NCBI GenBank assembly: GCA_026929865.2
Contig: CM049408.1
Location: 1,798,001 to 1,862,000 of the forward strand
Direction: 5' to 3'
Length of the DNA: 64,000 nucleotides
Origin: Hyperoplus lanceolatus
Lineage: Eukaryota > Chordata > Actinopteri > Uranoscopiformes > Ammodytidae
A program made the position numbers and the translations under genes. This document shows, one piece after another, positions 1 to 8,712 of the stretch. Below the pieces are notes generated by a model. The model was not told the DNA's origin. It made no database searches and was given only the letters and a program-made list of their open reading frames with translations. The stretch's first letter is position 1. Each line of letters starts with the position of its first letter.

Positions 1-2157
1 CATAAATTGGCAAAAAAGTGAACTCTTGTCTTTAACAGCAAATCTTGACTGATGCAGTTTAAAACAAATCTGGTCAGTATAAAGTATCTGGGCATTAAAT
101 TATCTAAAAACCCAAAGACACTTTTTAAGTTAAATTTTACAGAAAGATTGAACAAACTAAAGGAGAACATAGAGAAATGGAGAACACTACCGATCTCCCT
201 TATTGGCCGTGTAAACGCAGTAAAGATGGTTTCCCTGAGATTTCTGTATCTATTTCAGAATGTGCCAATTTACATTCCTAAATATTACTTTAAGTCAATT
301 GATTCCATTATAATGCCTTTCATTTGGGGATATAAAGCACATAGGATCTCAAAAGCCCACCTTCAGAAACCCAGGGAGCATGGCGGACTGGGGTTACCAT
401 GTTTTTTACATTATTATTGGGTTGCCAATGCTAGAGTCATGGTGTATTGGCAATTTACATATGAAAAAGATGTTAGATCTGAACTGCCTCCCTGGCTGGC
501 CTTTGAAAAAAGTCTGATGACCCCAAAAACTTCTCTTACTGCCCTCATTTTGTCTTCTCCCAGACCACCTGCCTCCTTTAGAGGAGACCACTTTACCCTG
601 TCCAACGGTCAGAGAATTTGGAACCAAATTAGGAAGGCCTGTGAACTACCAAGCACGACCATACATGCCCCACTTTGGCATAACCATGCCTTCCCCCCAT
701 CGTTCACAGATTCAGCATTCAGAGATTGGAGCCGGAAGGGAATAGTAACAGTAGAGGACCTTTAAATAAATGGCCAATTTGCTTCATTTGACCAGTTAGT
801 ATCAAAGTTTTCACTGTCGAAAGCTCAATTTTTCAGGTATCTACAGGTGAGGAACTATGTCAGACAGATTATACCATCCTTTGAGTCCCTGCCCGCAGAG
901 GATCCATTGTCTAAAACTTTGCTGGGCTCACCAGAAGCTAAAAACCTGATTTCATCTTTTGTGGGAATATTTTTAGATCGGCAGGACAAATCCACTTTAA
1001 AAATAAAGCAAGCTTGGGAAAAAGACTTAAACATTGGAATAACTGACGATGTCTGGAGGGAGCGCTAAAAAGCATAAAATCCTGCACTATAAACTCGAGG
1101 CTTCAGTTAATTCAATTCAAGGTCACACTTAGATTGCACTACTCTAAGGTTAAACTGCATGGCTTTTTCCCAAGCCTTTCACCTTTATGTAATAGGTTTA
1201 AGATTGCAGAGGGTACACTTGCGCACCATTTTTGGGAATGTCCAAATCTCTACAATTTTTGGTGTCTTTTATTTAAATGGTATTCTGATGTTTTGGATGT
1301 TCCCTTGGCTCCTGACCCGGAAACCGCAATGTTTTGCCATTCCACAGCCCTGGAAAGATTGGACCATGAAGCACGTATAATCATAATTTATGGTATGGTA
1401 ATCTCCAAAAGATGCATATTAAAACTTTCGAAATCCGACCTGGCCCCTCGGTTCGAGGATTGGCTGAAGGAAATGATGGGCATTTTGCATGAAGAGAAAT
1501 TGAGGTACGAGATGTCAGAACACCCCCACAGATTCTCCACTATATGGGGCCCAGTGCTCCAGCACTTAAGAAAATAGCTGTGTGAGGTTTGCCCCAGTTT
1601 TGTCTTTGTTTTAGCTTTGTTTCGTTTTCTGTTTATTTATAGCTTATTTTCTTACTAATTTTTTCTTATTTATTTATTTCACTTTTGTTTATGTGAGGGA
1701 GGGGGAGGGGTGTGTATGTAATATATGTACGACTGCAACTAACGATTATTTTATTTGCAATCAATTAAACCGATTATTGATTGATTGTTGAAATGATCGC
1801 CAACCATTTTGATAAACGATTAATAATTTTGAGATTTTTTTTCGGTAGAAAATGTCCAGGTTCTCTGATTTCAACTTCTCAAATGTGATCTTTTTCTGGT
1901 TTCTTTGGCCCTGTTATGACAGTGAACTGAGATGTCCATGTGTGTTGGACATTGCAATACATTTGAGGACGTCAACATGGGCTTGGAAAGGCTGATCGGC
2001 ATTTTTGACCGTTTTCTGACATTAGGCGGACCAAAACACTATTAGTTGCAGCTCTAATTTTGTGTGTTGATTTATTCTGTCTTTTGTTTCTATTTGTTTT
2101 ATGTTTGTATGTAAAGAAAATTGCCAAAAATCACCAAAATAAAAGGTTAAAAAAAAA
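1..2157 (+). mobile_element. L1-like LINE, 3' end (ORF2 C-terminus plus 3' UTR), degraded
   Basis: Seen: reading frames at 52-765, 847-1068 and 1134-1577 give one broken protein. It resembles the part of an L1/Tx1-clade ORF2 downstream of the polymerase palm, with the motifs PISLIGRVNAVKM, FIWGYKAHRISKAHLQKP and YYWVANARVMVYW. The same positions read PLAFSLIGRIHSIKM and YYWAANIRSLVYW in the better preserved copy at 29-33 kb. A stop after 765 and frame changes near 800 and 1075 show it is dead. An AT-rich 3' UTR follows 1577 and ends in an A-run near 2157; it is interrupted by a MITE (1728-2056). The 5' part, including endonuclease and YADD motif, lies outside the window or is lost. Confidence 0.8.
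1728..2056. mobile_element. hAT-like MITE, copy 1 of 3 (TAGRGCTGCAAC family)
   Basis: Starts TACGACTGCAACTAACGATT and ends GTTGCAGCTCTA, so the termini are inverted repeats. The centre (1850-2030) is closely similar to the copies at 19006-19364 and 36398-36760, for example the shared run ACATTTGAGGACGTCAACAT. It has no coding capacity. It sits inside the LINE 3' UTR and is therefore younger than that insertion. The flanking 8-mers agree only partly, so the target duplication is not clean here. Confidence 0.75.
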
Positions 2158-2336
2158 CTACAACAGCTACTAGAGAAATATCAGCAGTCAAAGAAAGATC
2201 AAAACTACCCTTATTGAAACTATAACCAAGATCACACTTTTTAACATGAAGGATAATACACAGGCCAACAACAAACAGACACAATAGATGTTTGTTGTTG
2301 CCGCATCAATGTGACTGAAAGCACCAAGGAACCTAC
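2158..2336. other. Sequence downstream (minus strand) of the ATP10A-like exon
   Basis: Nothing recognisable apart from the intron start (GTAGGT at 2336-2331). It lies between the donor and the LINE insertion and is best read as the beginning of an atp10 intron that continues left. Confidence 0.4.
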
Positions 2337-2731
2337 CTGCTGTAAACAGGGCAGGGCAGTGTGTTGACCAAACGATCGGACCTAAACCTGCAGTAGTCTT
2401 CCAACACATCCTTTAAGGCGGTCACTGACAGCACCAGTATGATAGGAGCCAGCGCTACCCCTGGCTGGAAGGCTTCTACCACCGGCACAAAGTTAAGACA
2501 AGCAATGAAGAGGAAGTAGACGTTGGCAAAGCGATGGAGCTGCTCAAACAGGTTCTTGGGTAGGAAGGAGAGCAGGGAATACTTTGTGGTTCGGATCTGG
2601 TTGTTCTTATAGCGCTCCAGTGGTTGTTTGAGTTCCTGGTCCTCTCTGGAGGAAGGTACCACTGTCCTCTTCTTCGTCTTCAGGTTCTTCTTGGTAGATT
2701 GAAGAGGGAACAGATCTTCCAAGCAATACAT
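2337..2731 (-). CDS. ATP10A-like P4-ATPase flippase, 5' coding exon (copy 1, 5' end only)
   Basis: Family role: class-5 P4-ATPases (ATP10) move phospholipids from the outer to the cytosolic leaflet of the plasma membrane or endosomes. Seen: about 131 codons from the ATG at 2731, with a basic N-terminal tail (about residues 13-45), the family motif [21 protein letters not shown]1 ([19 protein letters not shown]) and M2 ([20 protein letters not shown]). The exon ends CAG|GTAGGT at 2337 in phase 2. The FQPGVALAP stretch and the single exon through M1-M2 point to ATP10A rather than ATP10B or D. The actuator, P and N domains, with the DKTGT aspartate, would lie left of the window. An in-frame stop lies upstream near 2778. 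A donor-like GTAGGTGAG at 2792 and an AG at 2742 would give a 51-bp intron, too short to trust. The paralogous segment at 5406-6585 is discussed in the findings. Confidence 0.8.
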
Positions 2732-2819
2732 GAGTCCACTCCTACAGTTTGTGAAACTACTGTTCAGCTTTCCACTTTAAAGCCTCACCTACCGGCAGCT
2801 GTTGAGTTGTACTTTTAAT

Positions 2820-3412
2820 TCCGGGTTTATGCTGTCCCGTGATTCTAACAGATCATATGTGGACATTTCCCCCCCCCTGTCCCTTTCTAAGTAAAGACAA
2901 TATGCACGGCTGGCAGGTGAGGTGGAATAGTTAACTACCTTGGTGACAGAATTCCTGGCCACTCCTCTCAAAGGGCTCACTCATGCTGTAAAAATCAAGG
3001 TTCAAGTGTTTCTGCTTAAAAAGGGGATTATGTAATGAGAAAAGGAGGGCCAAAGAGCAGCAGCCAAGATTGTTGTGTCATAGAGATTTTCATGACGATC
3101 CTTCAAGATGTCTGTATGGATGTTGAAAAGGTAACGTGTAGATATATGGCGGCAGCTGAAAAGAGCCGGGCTCCTAAAGGGAGCTAAAGGTCTTTCAGTT
3201 TTTTTTTCACCCTGCTACAGTGTGCCATACCTGGATGAACAAAACTGTTCATACAGCATTTCAAAAGTCCCATATCTCTCCAGCCCCCACCCATAGACTC
3301 TGACAACTCTGCCTATAGGCATAGGGTGCGCCTGGAAGCTCTACTCATGTTCCCGTGATAACAGGTTTACTGATGTTCCCATTCTACAATTCCATATGTC
3401 CTATTACAGTTG
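2820..3412. other. Unassigned stretch between the ATP10A-like exon and the Tc1-like copy
   Basis: No convincing gene or repeat boundary. On the minus strand an open stretch (2793-2867) could encode a short peptide starting MSTYDLLESRD and ending at a donor-like GTAGGTGAG. This could be a 5' exon of the ATP10A-like transcript, but no family similarity supports it. Confidence 0.25.
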
Positions 3413-3546
3413 ATTTGGTTGACAAAAGTATCCGGTCACCTGCCTTGACTCGCATATTTTTTAAGTGACCCATTCCCGTCGGTCCACCCTTTGCTGCTAC
3501 ACCAGCTTCAACTCTTCTGTGAAGGCTTTCCACATGGTTTAGGTCA

Positions 3547-4541
3547 CAGTGGTTCTCAAACTATTTTTGTCATTCGCCACTTTGGAGGTGGGAATATTTT
3601 CGAGCCTCAGCGGTCCCTTATTGTGTCAACAAAATAGTAAAGAAATAGATCAGGCTTAAAAGTTTAAAATGTATTGTAATAAAATCAAATAATACAATTT
3701 AAGAACAGAGAAAATAGAAGCATCTGTGTCATTACTTTGCTATCTGAGCCAAATAAATTGTCAAAAATGATGAGCGAGTATGTGAGTCTTAGACCTGCAT
3801 TAGTGGCTGCATCGTTCATTTTTATTGATATCGATACCATTATCCAGTCTCTATAACGATCCGAGTCTTTATCGATACCACTATCGATACTTTTCTATTA
3901 TTTTGTTGAAAGAGAACTTGTATAATTACTTTAATTGCCTATCAGATGATCAGAGCTCAAGATAGGCCGTTAAACAGGTCATAATTCCATATTTACTATT
4001 TATTTTATATTGCTGAAAAAACTAGTTTTTCACCAAAACTATATTATTCAAGATTCTCGCCCACTTTTTTTTTCTTTGCTACATTTGAACACATCATGAT
4101 GACCTTTTATAGACATTTGCCTGATATTACCGAGCCGACCTGAACACAACACATTTGACACCGTTTTGACACTCTTTTTAAGCTAATTGTTCTATATCCT
4201 GCCGATTTTAACATGGATTTGAAAACTCGATAACTATTTTTAACTGACGGGATTTCTCCACCGTCTGGTTGTGTGATTACTGCCGCTGCTTTGAATGACT
4301 GTTGATGCGCACGGTGCCGACTCCAAACCCGATGCACATTGTCTGCAGCAGCAGCTCACGGACTTTTTTTTTTTAAACTAGACTGAGGCTGAGTTGAAGG
4401 AGTATTTCTTAAACTCAAGACCGTTGAAGGTAGGCCTACAACACTTTTATATGCAGTCTATGAAGAAAAGAGCCGAATCTCCGCTCTGAACTCAAAGACG
4501 AGCTACAACACGTTGCCTCATTGTGAGCCCAGCTGTATGAT

Positions 4542-4627
<86 letters not shown>

Positions 4628-5041
4628 TCAGCTCCTATCTCCTCACAAAGTGTGGAGAACAGGCGCTTTCATCGGTCAGGTTTTGATGAAATTGACCCCA
4701 ATCACAACCTCTGTCAAAACTTTGTTTAGTTCGGTGAATGACACAGTGTGTCCACTGTGTGTGTTGCACATCTGGCGCCACACTCTTTATCAGTGATTGC
4801 TCCTGGCCCGCGCGCAGAGCCGATGAGGTCGGTATCTGTTCTATCCACATTATTAAGGTTTGTACGTGTTATTTGAAGAAGGGAAATAGCAGGGGCTCTT
4901 CTTCACTCCTCCAACTCACGCTGGGAACCGGTAAAAAAAAAATATATAAAAATAAAATAAAAACTATGTTCCACGGATCTGGAAATATTTTCCTCCCGTT
5001 TGTTGCGCCCCACCTGTCATGTCTCTATTTGAGAACCACTG
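3547..5041. mobile_element. Non-autonomous hAT-like element inserted in the Tc1 copy
   Basis: Termini are CAGTGGTTCTCAAA (3547) and TTTGAGAACCACTG (5041), a perfect 14-bp inverted repeat of the CAG...CTG hAT type. Flanks are GTTTAGGT (3537-3544) and GTTTAGGA (5042-5049), an 8-bp duplication with one mismatch; two extra bases (CA, 3545-3546) lie between the left flank and the repeat. No transposase frame is visible. It contains the GT microsatellite at 4544-4626. Confidence 0.8.
4544..4626. repeat. (GT)n microsatellite
   Basis: About 41 uninterrupted GT dinucleotides inside the hAT-like insert. Open frames across it are repeat artefacts. Confidence 0.97.
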
Positions 5042-5329
5042 GTTTAGGAGTGTGTTTATGGGCATTTTTGACCATTCTTGAAAAGCGCATTTATGAGGTC
5101 ACACACTGATGTTGGAGGAGAAGGCCTGGCTCTCAGTCTCCGCTCTAAATCATCTCAAAGGTGTTCTATCAGGTTGAGGTCAGGACTCTGTGCAGGCCAG
5201 TCAAGTCCATCCACACCAAACTCTCTCATCCATGTCTATATGGACCTTGCTTTGTGCACTGGTGCATTGTCATGTTGGATTAGGGTTAGGGTTAGTGTAT
5301 CCTGAAGTGCTTTCCACTCAGTAAATACT

Positions 5330-5396
5330 GAATTAACTATGCCTAAGTACCTCATACAACCCCACTTCTAAAATACTGAACCATCCCTTCAATATG
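5330..5396. mobile_element. Right-end fragment of the MITE family seen at 47992-48600
   Basis: The stretch TATGCCTAAGTACCTCATAC through ACTGAACCATCCCTTCAA matches the right terminus of the 48-kb MITE (TATGCCTAGGTACCCCATAC through ACTGAACTATCCCTTTAA). The left end is missing. Confidence 0.6.
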
Positions 5397-5405
5397 TTGA
5401 CTCAC

Positions 5406-5600
5406 CCACAGAACACCTGCACTACATTCTTGTTGATCTTCTTATCGAAGCGGTGGCGTCTGTAATCCTCCAGCGCGTCTTTAAATGCGATGACAGTAAG
5501 AACAACCAGCAGAGGGATCATGGTGATTTCCTTCTGAAAGGCTTCAACCACTGGCACCCAGTTCAGTAGCACTAGGAACAGGAAGTAGAGGTTTGCAATC
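5406..5600 (-). CDS. atp10d: atp10d-like exon 2 (M1-M2)
   Basis: Acceptor CTTTCTTTGTAG ends at 5601 and donor TGTGG|GTGAGT starts at 5405. The 195 bases encode 65 residues covering M1 and M2. Confidence 0.75.
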
Positions 5601-6585
5601 CTACAAAGAAAGCATAAAGCAGCAGATGAGTAATTAGACACTGCAAATGTACAACAGGAGCTGTGGAACCAACAAAGCATTTTTAATGGTGTACTACCAG
5701 ACCAGCATGCATAGGGGTGGTAGGATGACCTAGAGGACAGGTGGCCGACGACCAGTAACCATGAGGTCGCTGGTTCAGCCCCCGGCACCGGACAGGAGGG
5801 TGTTGGTAGTAAAACTAGTTTAGGCTGGTGTTAGATCTACGGTGCCCACCATCTCTACCATTGTATCCCTGAGCAAGACACTTAACCCCAAACTGCTCCA
5901 TGGGTGCTGTTCTATTGCTGACCCTGTGCTCTGACCCCCTCCAAACCGTAAAACTTGAGAGGGCCCAGAGGGGATATGCAAAAAGCCACATTTCAATGTT
6001 GTTTGGTCCAGAGACCATTATAAGGTAGGTTGAAAAAAAAGTAGTTAAGTAGCTTAATAACACAATGCTAAACATCATGCATGGAATTCTCCATTTTACC
6101 AAAGTTGATTTATAAGTTGATAGGTCTGTTTGTTTGTTGTATCTCTTCTTCTCCTAGATGGAAATTAGCCCGAAACTAAATCTTGTACAAAACATCTCTT
6201 TGCATTGTATGAGTCAAATGTATTTTGTACACGGTCCTATAAAGAAAAAGAAAAATGTAAAAAATGGGTGCTACTGTCACAAGTAAGAATCTGACCTGTG
6301 GAACTGCTGGAAGAGGTTCATGGGGATGAAAGTCAACAGGCTGTACTTTGTAGTGCGGATGGCGTTGCTCTTAAAGCTTTTGGAGGTTGCCTTGTAGTCT
6401 TGTTGGTGTGGCCCATGGCGGGCCAACACCTTCCTCCTCTTGCCACTACCTCGGTGTGGGAGGCTGTGGGCTTCTGTGGAGCTTTTGTTGGGCAGAGCAG
6501 CAGCAGGGCTAGCGTACCAGCCCTGGCCTGGGTCTACCACCAGCAGCTGCCTGACCCGGTGCTGTACCCAGTGGAGACGCTCCAT
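5406..6585 (-). CDS. atp10d: ATP10D-like P4-ATPase flippase, first two coding exons (copy 2)
   Basis: Two minus-strand exons, 6585-6296 and 5600-5406, encode the N-terminus through M2 of a class-5 P4-ATPase (phospholipid flippase). The chosen ATG begins MERLHWVQHRVRQLL, similar in character to the ATP10D start. Then come a basic RGSGKRRKVLARH patch, the motif [21 protein letters not shown]1 ([20 protein letters not shown]) and M2 (TMIPLLVVLTVIAFKDALED). The exons join CACAG|GTCAG to TTTGTAG|G, restoring Arg before IANLYF; ATP10B and ATP10D are recalled to have an intron at this position. The last exon ends TGTGG|GTGAGT in phase 2. QKEITM and the position next to commd8 favour ATP10D. No exon for the next conserved block is seen between 5406 and the ATP10A-like exon at 2731. 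The gene may be truncated, or may splice over copy 1 to exons left of the window. The usual Ser-Arg at the exon end reads Cys-Gly. Confidence 0.75.
5694..5990 (+). mobile_element. tRNA-derived SINE remnant inside the atp10d-like intron
   Basis: A tRNA-like head with a B-box-like GTCGCTGGTTCAGCC (5765-5779) is followed by the body motif CCTGAGCAAGACACTTAACC, shared in kind with the SINE at 62884-63135. The tail (GGGATATGCAAAAAGCCACATT) is of the LINE-derived type. It splits the intron between the two atp10d-like exons. Confidence 0.65.
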
Positions 6586-6642
6586 CTCCCCCACACAACA
6601 CACCTCTGGCCTCCACCCTGGAACCTTCACAATGTCCACATC
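6296..6642 (-). CDS. atp10d: atp10d-like exon 1 (5' UTR part plus coding 6585-6296)
   Basis: Coding from the ATG at 6585 to the donor CACAG|GTCAGA at 6296. Upstream on the minus strand a pyrimidine-poor but plausible acceptor, TTTGCCCTGCAG, ends at 6643. If used, the exon would carry 57 bases of 5' UTR with a further 5' exon upstream. The frame stays open upstream to another ATG at 6657, which crosses that acceptor and is therefore not preferred. Confidence 0.6.
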
Positions 6643-6789
6643 CTGCAGGGCAAACACATGGAATCATTTGGTGTCCAAAAAACTTCAAGACTTCAAATTT
6701 CAAGACTTTCAAAAAACTTCTCAATCGACATCTGTTTACTAATACGTCTGTTACCTTCCATTGAGCAACCACTTTTTATTATGTTTTTA

Positions 6790-6915
6790 GTGTTCATTTA
6801 TTTTTCAGTCCTTGCTTGAGTTATTCTTTTCATCCCCCTGTATGTTTGTAAGGTGTCCTTGGGTTTCTCTAAAAGGCGCTATATAAAACCAATATATTAT
6901 TATTATTATTATTTA
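6790..6915 (+). mobile_element. LINE/SINE 3' tail with ATT repeat
   Basis: The sequence TAAGGTGTCCTTGGG...AAGGCGCTATATAAAACC followed by (ATT)n is a common L2-type 3' tail in fish. Only the tail is preserved. Confidence 0.5.
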
Positions 6916-7029
6916 GTTTTATTCTCTGTGTTTCATATTGAAATTAATCAAATGTTTAATGCTCAAAATAAGGATGCTCCTGATCCCAGCTAAAGGACAG
7001 ATTCAGGGTGAATTTCAGGAACACAATGT

Positions 7030-7145
7030 AATAAATAGGGCTGTCAAATTAACGTGTTCATTTCGATTAATTAATCACAGAAAAAATAACGCGTTAAAAA
7101 AAATTAACGCAGATTAATCGCACTTCTATAGTGCCCTTTGACCCG
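7030..7145. mobile_element. hAT-like terminal fragment (GGGCTGTCAAATTAACG family)
   Basis: Starts GGGCTGTCAAATTAACG and continues with alternating TTAAT/AACGCGTT motifs typical of subterminal hAT repeats. Only one end is seen. The stretch 7146-7390 holds nothing recognisable. Confidence 0.45.
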
Positions 7146-7393
7146 GTGCAAAAGGGTTGCTATGATAGCGCAGCTGCACCTGTAGCTTGCGGACACGGCC
7201 CGCATGTGATTAAAGAGTAAAGATAGAAGCAGGGGAAAGGGCCGAGGGCTCCATGGATGTGTTATGGGAAGCTTCAACTCTCAGTATCTCCCAATCTTCC
7301 TCTCACTTTTGTTTGCTAGCTGCCTCATCTCCCGTTTAAACAGACTCCCGCCCCATATCACTGTTCCCAGCCTATGCCTGCCTTTTTTCCTCG

Positions 7394-7394
7394 T

Positions 7395-7442
<48 letters not shown>

Positions 7443-7449
7443 GGGGGGG
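7394..7449. repeat. (GT)n microsatellite followed by a G-run
   Basis: About 23 GT units followed by nine G residues. Further imperfect GTGT tracts run to 7492. Confidence 0.9.
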
Positions 7450-7792
7450 TGGGTGGGTGCGTGTGTGCGTTGTGTTGCTGTGTGTGTGTGTCAGGTCGGA
7501 GGCTGGAGGTGTATGAAGCAGAGCAGAGTGAGAGTGCAGCCCGCTCAGTGACTCTCCGGTCTGGGTGCAGTGGTCGGTCCCTCAGTATATGTGTCAACAT
7601 TTTAGGTAATGAGAAGGACGATGGTGACTGAATCGGCATAGGTTATGCAAACCTGTGGCAGTGCAGCGCTATCTGTTGTGGGAGATAGACAGTCGTCATT
7701 TGGCCTGCTTATTTTTTTTGTGGTTTTAAGTAGAAAAGTTCCTAATTTTATTTCATGTAGACACTTGGCTGAGGGGAGTAGAGAGAAGTTAC

Positions 7793-7837
7793 GAGAGAGA
7801 GAGAGAAAAAGAGAGAGAGAGAAAAAGAGAGAGAGAG
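7793..7837. repeat. (GA)n-rich tract
   Basis: Imperfect GAGA repeats interrupted by AAAAA. Open frames across it have no family resemblance. Confidence 0.85.
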
Positions 7838-7889
7838 TGAGACAAAACAAAGAAACAAACGGTAGGCGATACACAGTATCAATATAAAA

Positions 7890-8110
7890 AGACATTTGAT
7901 TCTAACAAACGATCCTGGAGAATGTTTGTTGACAAATCACTTTTGTCAAAATCGATGAATATCTCCTCACGATCTGCTACCTGTCCGTGCTGTGTTAACA
8001 CCAGCTTTTTGACTCCACCGTTAACTACCGTGACTGCCACACACTTTACAGTTATGAGGCATCTGCTGTCACACAACGGGAGAGACTTGCTGTTGAACCA
8101 TTTCAACCAT
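7890..8110. mobile_element. Relative of the 20.7-kb TTAA MITE (fragment)
   Basis: CGATCCTGGAGAATGTTTGT at 7910-7929 is close to the terminal sequence of the 20709-20897 MITE (CGATTCTGGAGAATGTATGT), and GTTGACAAATCAC follows. No second end was found. Confidence 0.35.
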
Positions 8111-8712
8111 TGTTTTGCTTAAAACCTTATCATTTCCTTATCGTAACAATTCTGTAGTTGCCATGCAAAGATATCCAGGCTTTGCAAAATCATCCAATCA
8201 ACAATCTATTCATATAATTGGTGATCTGGTGCCAAACTGAAGATTGGTTGGCGAATCTTTGCAGTAAAATTGTGAAACGCTTCCACAATGATTCTGTGTG
8301 TTTGGTTCCAAGTCATTTCTTTTGAACAAGCACCAGACTGTCCCTCGCCCGTGTAAGCCTTCCTTCTCTTAAAACATGAATTCCCATCAACAGCTAGAGG
8401 CTAAAGTTTGAGCGCATGATGCTGCACAGAGCACACCTCCTCCTCTTCAGTATCACAAATGAATGAACAGTATTAACAACAGCAGAGAGGCGCAGCTGGG
8501 TCACATAAAGGCTACAGATGCCAACTCTGCCTCCCAAAGAAGAGCCGCTAAACAAATACCATATGCTGCATGTGTTATGTGCACTGTACATCTGAAAAGT
8601 CCATGCACTCACACTTGCATAATGTCCTACGTGTGCTAATTAGAGTTCATTATGAGCTTCATATTTTTTCTTGTGCTATCTAATCATTTCATTGTGTGCT
8701 TATGGATATTAC

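Larger units (their letters stand above)
3413..5290 (-). mobile_element. Tc1-like DNA transposon remnant, split by a hAT-like insertion
   Basis: Segments 3413-3544 and 5042-5290 are the two parts of one minus-strand Tc1/mariner-type copy. Conceptual minus-strand translation of the right part gives LDWPAQSPDLNLIEHL, the Tc1 transposase region around the second and third catalytic acidic residues, followed by a stop codon where Trp is expected. The left part carries the terminal sequence with the usual AAAAGTAT signature near 3423. The two halves join exactly once the 3545-5041 insert and one target copy are removed. The element is inactive. Confidence 0.75.

Noticed and set aside
5279-5294. 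Telomere-like GGGTTAGGGTTAG
   Set aside because: Only two to three units, at the edge of a Tc1 remnant; too short to be an interstitial telomere.
6298-6819. 173-codon plus-strand frame opposite the ATP10D-like exon
   Set aside because: It is the antisense shadow of the minus-strand exon, which has family motifs and splice sites.
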